Assembly: GCA_003427395.1 (NCBI GenBank)
Contig: BFEA01000054.1
Coordinates: forward strand, 3,729,150 to 3,757,034
Length of the DNA: 27,885 nt
DNA from: Chara braunii
Taxonomy: Eukaryota > Streptophyta > Charophyceae > Charales > Characeae
Direction of reading: 5' to 3'
Of this stretch, positions 20,624-27,885 are shown piece by piece. Under the pieces are notes generated by a model. It made no database searches. It had not been told where the DNA came from and saw only the letters and a list, made by a program, of their open reading frames with translations. A program made the position numbers and the translations under genes. Positions within the stretch are counted from its first letter, which is position 1; the number at the start of each line of letters is the position of its first letter.

Positions 20624-21107
20624 TCAGTACCCGCAGGGGAGGGGAAAAGGAAGCCGGTACATAGTGACATTGCGGGGTGGAGGGTTTATGGGTAGGGGGG
20701 GCAGGAGACTTCTCGTTCCGTCCACAGTCTCTGGGAGCTCCTGGTAACGAACAATGCGATGAAAACGGCCGATACCAACCTCACGCCCAGCGCGAGGGAG
20801 GGATGCGAGATAGTCGGGATAGAGGGTGGTGAGAGTTCGGAAGAGTGCCACGCAGAAGCGATCGCGGTCTTCGCATGCGGGGATGGTCCCCGTTATCACG
20901 CAATAAACCTCGATCATATTGTGGCCTCGCCACGCGACACTAAGGAGTAAGACATGGAGGCAGAAGGCCGGAACAACGCATCGGATGGAGAGGTGGGGAT
21001 GCACTTCTATAGCGAGGCGAGCAGCGTAAAAGTGGCGGAAGGTGTCACGGGGGAACGGATTGGAGGGGAACGTGACAGGGGTGGTGAGCTGGCGGATGGT
21101 GAGGTAA
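20624..21107 (-). other. Downstream flank of the retroelement; possible further open frame
   Basis: A minus-strand frame is open for 200 codons from 21226 to a stop at 20624. Its translation looks protein-like (LDYLTIRQLTTP, FRHFYAARLAIEV, RFHRIVRYQELPE). LTIRQ also occurs in ORF X (22705-22226), but the match is too short to claim kinship. It overlaps the end of ORF Y, has no ATG in its first 85 or so codons, and does not join ORF Y by an overlapping start. I record it as an unassigned frame, which could be a decayed accessory ORF or chance. Confidence 0.25.
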
Positions 21108-22229
21108 TCAAGGGGTCGGCGAGAGAGTAATCGGGAGCGAAGACCGATCGCCCATATCGGTACGTCGGGGAACTGGGGGACGGGTTGGGGAGGAGGGGGA
21201 TCGGCTCCGTCGCCGCGCTGATGGGGTCAGAGTCGTGGCCGCGAGGTCGCCATCTTCAGGTCGGGGCGGCTCCGGATCTCGGTTTGGGTCATCGTGGACG
21301 TGCAGACTCACCCTGCTCGCGAGTTCTAACTCCTTCTTCCCGGCCGCGATCTCTTCTCTTTTTCGGGCCGCCTCGGGATCTTCGGCCTCCGTGCCCGTAC
21401 GCAGTGCTTCTTCCGGCACACCTTCCCACTCCGATCCAGCAGGTCCCTCTTAGTGCTTCTCTTCATGCTCCTCTTCTCCTTCCTCGTCTTCTTTTTCTTC
21501 GCTGTGTTCCCCCTCGCTATGCTCGCTATGGCTTCCTTCCTCGGGGGTTTCGTCCTCTTCACCGAGCACTTCATCGCTATCCCCNCCTTCTTCCCGCACA
21601 TCTTCTCCTTCGTCACTCCCGGTGCTCTCTTCTTCCTCCTCTTCTTCTCGGNTGGNAGCAAACTGTTCCGCTGTAGGGTACCTGAAGAAGGCAGGATCGA
21701 GAGCCGTCCGGGGATCCAAATACTGTTGCTGCGACGGAGGGATGCGTTCTGAGGCTCCCTCTANGCAAGCCGACCACTGAAGGTACGGTGTCAAGGTGCT
21801 AGAGAGCACGTGGGGAACCGGATGCTCGTCGTCTTGCGCGATGATNTNGAGAGGGAGATCATCCGCCAGCTGTGCTACANGGATCGTGAGTTCTTGCGCG
21901 ATAAGCTCCTGATGAACGAGCCACACTGTTCCAAATAAAAACGCGAGAAGCTCTCCCTCCACGTTGGTGCGCCAGGCCTGGATGGACAGCAATTCCAGAC
22001 GCTCTACGCAAGGTGGGTGCGCTTCGTCCCCGGTCCACGTCAGCCGCACCTCGACCAAACACAAGGAAAGCTCGATGAAATCCTCGCGCCACAGGATCCA
22101 ATGGGGAGGATGAAGAAGGGGGACAACAAGAGGCTTTAGACAATAGGAAAGGCGAGGATGGATGTCAGACTGCCAGAAGGTGGGGAAGGTGGAGGGGAGA
22201 TAAAAAACGGAGATCGGAGCGAGACTCAT
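21108..22229 (-). CDS. Retroelement accessory ORF Y, unknown, acidic tail
   Basis: I do not recognise this protein. ATG 22229-22227 shares ATGA with the ORF X stop. The frame is open for 259 codons to TAA 21452-21450 and then, in the same frame, for another 113 to TGA 21110-21108. The second part looks coding (PEEALRTGTEAEDPEAARKR, RDPEPPRPEDGDLA), so the TAA is probably a mutation in this copy. The first 190 residues look globular (WREDFIEL, VEVRLTWTG, VEGELLAFLFGTVWLVHQEL). Residues 194-259 are dominated by Glu, Asp and Ser, and the rest is charged and then Ser/Pro/Arg-rich. No clear signal peptide or transmembrane anchor is visible, which argues against an envelope protein. Five codons contain N. 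Confidence 0.55.
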
Positions 22230-22705
22230 TGGGAACGCAGGAAGGGAACGAGGACAGGGAGTTCCGCCGGCGGATCGCGCTGATACATCTGAAGGCCGTC
22301 GTACTCGACTTCTCGTGTTGTCGCTATCGTATCCCCGGGATGGGCCAACAGCTGGGTCCACTCGGCAACCAGATCGTTTGCCCACGCGCGCAGCGATGCC
22401 TTCACCGCCGAATGTCGTAAGGGAAGGAGCGTGGAGAGATCGCCACTGAAGTTGATGTCGACCGATATGCGGCTGACACCTGGCACTGCTCGCTGATGAA
22501 CTGCTACCGCCTCGGCCAGTACCACTGCGTCAGGCCGGCCTTCGATTCTGAACACCGCCGCTGCATACACGCCTTCCGTGCAGAAAAAGTGCGCAAGCCG
22601 CCGAAGATCTGGACTGAGGCCGGGATGATGGACTTGTCGGATCGTCAATCGATCACGGGGCGCAAGCGATGCTTCGCTGAGGGCTCTTTCCTCCTGAAAA
22701 CTCAT
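22226..22705 (-). CDS. Retroelement accessory ORF X, unknown, 159 aa
   Basis: I do not recognise this protein. It starts at ATG 22705-22703, which shares ATGA with the integrase stop (22704-22702) and has G at -3, and ends at TGA 22228-22226. The frame is uninterrupted, unlike the integrase ORF before it. The N-terminal third is charged (MSFQEERALSEASLAPRDR), the middle has RLAHFFCTEGVYAAAVFRIEG and VSRISVDINF, and a helix-like stretch has VKASLRAWANDLVAEWTQLL. There is no signal peptide, membrane segment, zinc motif or envelope-like feature. Position and coupling suggest it is translated from the element RNA after integrase. It could be an accessory protein specific to this lineage. Confidence 0.6.
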   Translation of the reverse strand: MSFQEERALSEASLAPRDRLTIRQVHHPGLSPDLRRLAHFFCTEGVYAAAVFRIEGRPDAVVLAEAVAVHQRAVPGVSRISVDINFSGDLSTLLPLRHSAVKASLRAWANDLVAEWTQLLAHPGDTIATTREVEYDGLQMYQRDPPAELPVLVPFLRSQ

Positions 22706-24429
22706 GGCGATGGCGAAGGTGACGGGGAGGCAGAGAGGGAGCAAGAGGAAGAGGGAGATGCCGGGGAGACAGAGTCGTCGTCGTTGGCTTCCTCTAAGGG
22801 GGAGGCCNATGAAGAAGGAAATGGAGTAGAGGGGAGGAGGCGAAGATAGGACACGTGGCGTGTGATCGGACGAGCCGATCGACTGCCAGAGACCTTGGGG
22901 GCGAGACGCACGGTGTCCACGCAGTTAGGGCCGAGCTCGATCACGCGATATCGCCCGAAGAATCATGGTGCTAGCTTACCCTGGCGAGCACATTTCCTTA
23001 CCTGCACCACGTCCCCTAATTTGTACTGGGGTCGCGGACCCGCATTCCCATTTCGGGCCTCGTAACTGCGGACCTGTCGGCTTTGGGCCAATTCGGTCAT
23101 TTTTTGTCGTTTCCGGGCTAGCCTGGGCAGGGACCGTTCCATCAATTCTAAGTGTTGTTTGGCCTTGTCCCGAGCCGTAGCCCTAGTGGGCCGTCGGTTC
23201 AGTGTGGATTCGTCTGGGAGGCTTGGTATCGAAACGCAGGTGACGCTATTGGTCCTCAAGTGGAAGGGGCTCAACCCCGTCGATTCGTGGGGCGTTCCGC
23301 GATGGACCGCCAGGATGTGGTCGACGATATCGGGCCAGGGCCTCGGATCCCGTGCCGCGATATTTCGTCGCAATGCTGTCTTTATTACCCGGTTGGCGTT
23401 TTCCACCAGTCCATTAGATTGCAAAATGTGGGGTGCAGTATTTCGTATGGCAACGCCATGTAGGACCAGATTCCTCAGCACTTTTCCCCTGAATTCAGCC
23501 CCATTGTCGGTCAGGATCTCTTCCATATCCTGGTGCATCCCAAGGAAACGGTTGAGATATCGCACGATTTCCGTGTCTTGCCGCGTGCGACAAGGGTACG
23601 CCTCGATCCATTTCGAGAAATGGTCGACAAATACCAATAGAACTGAATATTTGCAACTATTAGGGCCAGGGGCCACCACTATATTGGTAGTATCCATGCT
23701 CACTCTTTGAAACGGTCGTTCAACTACCGTGGGTACTATCGATCTCGGTGGCTGAATCGGCGCTTTATCCGCGGCACAGACTTGACAGTTGGCGACGATT
23801 TATTTCACATCGTCGCGGATATTGGACCAGTACCACTCATTTTTGTCGATAACGGACTCCGTGATTCGTACGGCGAAATGAGCCGCAGTTTTTTCGTGTG
23901 TTGTCTAAACCCAGTCATACCTCATGAACGGATGCGGCACAACCATCGAAATCCCACTGCTGTCTGTTTTTCGTTTTTCTAGTCTGCCCTCTATCCATCT
24001 ATAATCTCGAGCCCTCTCGTTGGCCCTCCTCCGATCTTCCTTGGTGAAATCCTGGAGGGGGTTGCCAACTAGGGTGGCAATCAAGGCAATATCAGTCCAT
24101 ACTTCGGCCCTTCTAAGCCTCCGGGTTTTTTCCAACCCTTCTGACGTGGCATCCAAAAAGCGAGCCTCGGTCGGAATCTTGTCGATCCGACACAAGGGGC
24201 ACAGCCACGGTTTACTATCGTTTCTGTATTGGATGCACGAGCCATGGGCTCGTGCGACACACTGTCGACAATCTATCCAGTCCGCATACCGTTCCCTGTT
24301 AGGATGCATGGAAACTGAGTATACGTGGGAGATAGCTTCGCAAAAATAGCAAAATTTGTCAGGCAGGGAGAGGAGAGACGAAGAGGAAAGGGGAGAAAGA
24401 GGGGTAGTGGGGTTACCTCCGTCATCCAT
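22702..24429 (-). pseudogene. PHD finger - integrase ORF
   Basis: The ORF starts at ATG 24429, the first ATG in this frame after a stop near 24497, and overlaps the RT-RH stop by 8 bases. It runs 575 codons to TGA 22704-22702. Residues 27-80 form a PHD finger: CYFC, 23 residues, C3 and C4 in WIDCRQC, AHGSC, then PWLCPLC. Next come YRWIEGRLEKR and the integrase zinc domain (HEKTAAH; CQVC). The catalytic core has MDTT (Asp 246), TDNGAEF (Asp 308) and NGLVE (Glu 343), so DDE is intact. The C-terminus has LGDVVQVRK, YRVIEL, and a Ser/Pro-rich tail ending SPSPSP. In-frame stops are TAG 23907, TAA 23802 and TGA 22965. No chromodomain is evident. PHD fingers usually read histone H3 tails, so a role in target choice is an inference. 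Confidence 0.85.
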
Positions 24430-26806
24430 TGCCAACGTTCTGCTTCTTGCCACTTGGGAAAACTGCCACTTGTCCGTACTTAGGCTCTTTTGTCAATTCC
24501 GGCTCCTTCCACGGTGTAATTTCCTCGCCCTTTGGTACTTTAGCCGGTCGATGCAGACGTGTCAGTCCGTCCGCGTTGTCGTGTCGCTCTGTCTATCGAT
24601 GGACGATATCGAAGTCATATTCCTGTAGTCGCACCGCCCAGCGACCAATCATGCCCGTGTAATTGGTGAGTTTCTTCAGCGCCAGCAAGGGTTCGTGATC
24701 TGTTACGAGGCAAAACTTTTGTCCGTAAAGATACGGATGGAGGTGTTGGATTCCCCAGACTACTGTATAGCACTCGCCCTGAGGTGCTGAGTCATTCCTT
24801 TGCTCATCCGGTACTGTGCGTGACGCGTATTCGATAACGTGTTTACGACCATCGTTCCCCTTCTGCGCTAAAATAGCGGAGATAGCTTCCGGTTGCCAGT
24901 CCGTGATGAGAATGAACGGTTTCGAGGAGTCCGGCCGAATCAAAATAGGGGCCGTCGCCAGAGCGTCCTTGAGGGTTGTGAAAGCCTGTTGGCACTCCGC
25001 GTCCCAGCTGAGAGGCTGGTCCTTCCTTAGCAGGTTCGTTAATGGTCGTGCAATCGCGGCAAAGCCCTTGATGAAGCGCCGGTTGTACGACGCTAACCCC
25101 AAAAAGGCTCGAACCTGCGTCAGTGACGTGGGAACCGGGGCTTCTTTCATCGCCGCAACCTTTCTTGAGTCCGGTCTTAGTCCTCCACGTGTCACGACGT
25201 AGCCCAAGAACGAAATTTCCGAGAGGAAAAATTCGCTCTTCTCGAGCGCAATCTTGAACCTAGCGTCTCTCAACGCGCCCAATGTCCATTCGATATGTTG
25301 CGTGTGCCCGTGGTAGGTTTTTGAATAGACCAGGATATCGTCCATATACACGATCACGCAGAAGTTAATCATCCCTTGTGTCAACCGCGTCTTGTTGACG
25401 AAATTCTGGAACCTCATGTTCATCGCTCGCTGAAACGTGGCAGGCGCGTTGCAAATCCCCATCGGACATCGAACCCGCTGCCACGTATCTTCAAACAGTA
25501 CGAAGGTAGTCTTTGGCCGATCTTCCTCATTTACCAGAATGTGATGGAAGTCATGCCAAATATCAAACTTGCTAAAATAATTAGCGCATCCAATCGCATC
25601 CAACAGATCATCAATCCGGGGGAGGGGATACACATCCTTAATCGTGATTTCATTCAACTTGCGATAATCGATGCATATATGGATTGATCCGTTTTTCTTC
25701 GACACTAGTACGACGGGAAATGACCATGGTCCGGTGGCGGGTTCAATCCATCCGCAGGCTTCGAATTCTTGAATTCGTTCGAGAGTCTTTTTGCGTTCTA
25801 TCAGGGAGTATCGGTATGGCTTACAATGGATCAGGGAGTGATTTCCCGTCTGTATTTCGTGTTGAATAACTAACGACAGGTCAATGTCAGTGTCTGTCAC
25901 GCTAATTGCTCCCCGATATTCAATCAAAATGTCCGCAATCAACCAATGAATTTCATCGAGTACGTACTGTGGCACGTGTAACTCGAAAAGTTGATCCCAA
26001 ATCCGTACATCTATTTGTTTTGTGCGTGCAGGTTTCGCCACATTGGGCGGGGGTGCAGAAATGAACGAATGGTCGGATCGCCAGGAGAACACCGTGACCA
26101 TCATCTGGGCATCTTCCTCCCGGATTGCCACGTGTCCTTCCGGGGTAATCCCGTCACAAATATCCTGCCAGGGCACATCCTTTGTTGCGATCTTTATCCC
26201 CAGTTCGTCTGTTTCTGCTTCGAGACGCCCAGGGGGTTCCAGAGAACTTGCTTCCGCCCCCAAGCGTAACAATCGCACTTCTTTAGCAGATGTCAAAAGG
26301 GACCTTGGTAGTTCCGTAATGTCGCAGTAATGTTTTTTGTCGCTGTATCGGGAGAGGAGCGGGGTGATTCCTTCGTACAGGGTTCGAGGGGGTTCCAAAG
26401 AATCGACCATCCTCGAAATCTGCACAAGGGGTTTACCCAAGATCATCACCTTGGTCCTCTGAGCATTCCTACTAGTCAGATGCATCGTTCTTGCCATCGT
26501 TCTGGGTGGCGGGTAGTAAACACGTTGTCGTGCTAGCTTCGAGATCTCCGAGTCGTCCTCATCACTGTTGTCCGCATCATTCGTCGATGATTTTCTGTCT
26601 GCGGATTGATCCCAGGAGATCATGCGGAGAGTCCCTGCCATCATCGACGAAACCCGTGGGACTGCGTTGATGGTGGTACAAAGGGTTAGTCTCATAGGTA
26701 CCGCATAAGGCTTTCCTCCTGTATTTCGGAGGACGATACATCGTCGTTCGAAATCCAGGTTTGCTCGTAACGCTATAAGAGCAGGAAGTCCAAAAAGAAC
26801 GACGTA
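24422..26806 (-). pseudogene. Reverse transcriptase - RNase H ORF
   Basis: This frame is open from a TAA at 26809 through 737 codons, interrupted by one TAG at 24595; its own terminator is TGA at 24424-24422. Numbering from the ATG at 26695, a linker of about 240 residues is followed by RT: WSFPVVLVSKKNGS, CIDYRKLN, FSKFDIW (motif A aspartate), CPMGICNAPATFQRAMN (motif B), YMDD at 450-453 (catalytic) and FLGYVV. The tether RAFLGLASYNRRFIKGFA and RNase H follow, with ITDW (Asp 599), GECYTVVWG and VTDHEPL. After the TAG the frame continues with RHDNADGLTR, the conserved end of the RNase H/connection region. It makes cDNA from the element RNA. The TAG is the only break in RT-RH. Confidence 0.9.
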
Positions 26807-27525
26807 TTAACATCTAGTACTACGACATCCCCAAGCGCGTGCACTTTTCCTAATCGGAAAGCGACATTGGTCATTCTTCCCACAGTCTTGATTTTTTCTT
26901 CATCTGCCGAAACGAGCTGATCTTTCTCAGTGAGCATTATGAGATCGTTTTTCCTTCCTGCTCTCTCAACTACTCTTAACGAAATAGCAAAAACGACCGC
27001 TCCTGAATCAATGATTGCGTTATACGGAATTCCCCAAATTTCAATATCACATTCTGCGGACTTCCACGGGATGGGTTCAATCCGCAGGAAATGATCATCT
27101 TTCTGGATTAATCCTACCCGTATCGGATCCGAAGTGCCTGTCGGATTTTCTTCGAGTGTGGGGCTTTTAGTTTTTGCGTTCGGTAATCGGGCAAGAGCGA
27201 ATCNTTTTCGGTTCGCTTTGCAGTGCTGCAACATCCGCTCGTTGGCTTNTTCAGAGATCGAAAGCAAATGGCCGATNGGAAGCGGAATCCNATGGTCCAA
27301 GGCTCNGACNATGTTTAATACATCAATTTCTCCCGTGACGAAAGTGGGTCCTCCTGATTCCATTTCTCCTAGAGAAGGTCGCCACTCCGCCACCTCTTTC
27401 TGTTCTGGCGCTGGTCTGATCATTCTGATCATTCCAAGTCCGGGATAACCAAGTGATACATACTGATCTAACGGGATTAGCTCGGAGGCCTCTTCCGTGG
27501 TGGCTAGGGCACTTCCCCCACTCTC
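26773..27525 (-). pseudogene. Retroelement aspartic protease region (start of pol)
   Basis: The frame is open from a TAG at 27528 down to a TAG at 26775. The first ATG is at 27432. IPYNAIIDSGAVVFAIS contains the DSG catalytic triad (27009-27001) in the usual retropepsin context, followed by the typical G..V.D.....L stretch. Upstream lies a linker with GHLLSIS and ANERML. The C-terminal protease strand (VLFGLPALIALRANLDF) is in another frame, the one that leads into RT. A small indel near 26806 therefore separates the two parts. The enzyme would cut the Gag-Pol precursor inside the particle. Several N bases lie in the first third. Confidence 0.75.
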
Positions 27526-27885
27526 TATTTCTTCAAAGCTCTGACTTGTCCACGTCCGTTAGCGATGGGTGTCGCGGCCATCGGCGCGACCCCGACACGT
27601 TGTTGCGGAGGCGTGTGAGGGCAATCACGGTGTCAGGCGGCCAAATCCAGTCGGCCACCCGAAATAAAAGGAATTAGACCCTCGAACGAACGCCCAATTA
27701 AGATTTTACTGATACTCTTGTTTGACCTGACCGGAAAAATTAGGGGTACCTAGAGCACCCCTAATTTTTGAGGTGCCGACCGTTGAGAGCAGCCCTCAAA
27801 ATTGACAAGAGGGACTACCGCTTCTACCGCGCTGACGCCCACCTCTTTTTCGCCCGCTTCGAGGCTATTTCCGAAATGGCTAGCC
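27526..27885. other. Upstream side of the retroelement; hairpin and a plus-strand open frame
   Basis: No Gag can be read on the minus strand here because the frames are interrupted. A perfect hairpin lies at 27735-27769. From 27764 to the window end the plus strand is open for 40 codons with protein-like sequence (IDKRDYRFYRADAHLFFARF, then EAISEMAS). This could be the start of a Gag-like or other coding region in the opposite orientation, but it is cut by the window edge and has no ATG. I do not call it as a gene. Confidence 0.3.
27735..27769. other. Perfect 13-bp inverted repeat (hairpin)
   Basis: AAAAATTAGGGGT (27735-27747) is the exact complement of ACCCCTAATTTTT (27757-27769), with the 9-nt spacer ACCTAGAGC. 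It lies about 200 bases beyond the open protease frame. It may be a leader structure, the seam between two oppositely oriented elements, or a terminator-like fold. Function is unknown. Confidence 0.7.

Larger units (their letters stand above)
21108..27525 (-). mobile_element. Ty3/gypsy-like LTR retrotransposon body with extra ORFs
   Basis: On the minus strand the order is protease, reverse transcriptase, RNase H, PHD finger, integrase, ORF X, ORF Y. Integrase after RNase H is the Ty3/gypsy order. Gag is not visible within the window and no LTR pair could be identified, so the given limits are only those of the recognisable coding body. Coding density is high: successive ORFs overlap by 8, 4 and 4 bases. 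The copy has a frame change in the protease, a stop at the end of RNase H, three stops in the PHD-integrase ORF and one in ORF Y, so it is probably non-autonomous. It is still much better preserved than the LINE at 1603-6753. Confidence 0.9.

Noticed and set aside
21326-21661. Lys/Arg-rich minus-strand protein
   Set aside because: It is the shifted frame of the Glu-rich tail of ORF Y, and purine-rich GAA/GAG repeats give Lys/Arg in other frames.
21185-21752. Leucine/phenylalanine-rich plus-strand proteins
   Set aside because: They are the antisense of the acidic region of ORF Y.
21108-22705. ORF X/Y as an envelope gene
   Set aside because: No signal peptide, cysteine-rich ectodomain or transmembrane anchor can be seen.
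22929-26536. Plus-strand open frames over the retroelement
   Set aside because: The minus strand has clear protease, RT, RNase H and integrase motifs; the plus-strand frames have none.
27420-27432. A fourth ATGA overlap at the first ATG of the protease frame (27432-27429)
   Set aside because: The frame that would end at this TGA is closed by a TAG only a few codons upstream, so no ORF leads into it in this copy.

Overview
The window is a repeat-rich stretch of a large eukaryotic genome with no recognisable host gene. Evidence for a eukaryote is a decayed LINE with a poly(A) tail, a Ty3/gypsy-type LTR-retrotransposon, a hAT-like non-autonomous DNA transposon with an 8-bp target-site duplication, and several tRNA-derived (SINE-like) pieces. 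There are isolated N bases throughout and one 580-N gap. A plant or streptophyte alga (a charophyte such as Chara is my guess, from the general look of the retroelement proteins) fits, but nothing here proves the species.

Layout. 1-1600: no assignable gene; part of 1081-1602 may be the 5' end of the LINE. 1603-6753 (+): broken LINE with APE-type endonuclease, reverse transcriptase and zinc-binding domains spread over several frames, a 3' UTR with a strong hairpin, and an A24 tail. 6917-8690: a tandem array of 21 hairpin-forming units whose stem sequences change while pairing is kept. 8691-10606: nothing recognised. 10607-14015: a nest of small non-autonomous elements: four tRNA-like heads, a terminal-inverted-repeat element full of ACGTACGT palindromes (11281-11913), and the hAT-like element (13029-13715). 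14120-15530: roughly 450-490 bp tandem repeats. 15754-16495: an inverted repeat around the gap. 16603-17060: a 244-bp tandem duplication. 17061-20620: mostly GC-rich, no gene recognised.

21108-27525 (-): body of a Ty3/gypsy-like element. In transcription order it carries protease, RT and RNase H; then a second ORF in which a PHD finger precedes the integrase; then two unrecognised ORFs (called X and Y here). The three junctions after RNase H are short stop/start overlaps: ATGGATGA, ATGA and ATGA. This resembles a compact polycistron translated by termination-reinitiation. That architecture (PHD finger before integrase, two extra ORFs, serial overlaps) is the best candidate for an undescribed system in the window. 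The copy is probably dead: it has one frame change in the protease, one stop in RNase H, three stops in the integrase ORF and one in ORF Y. ORF X is uninterrupted.
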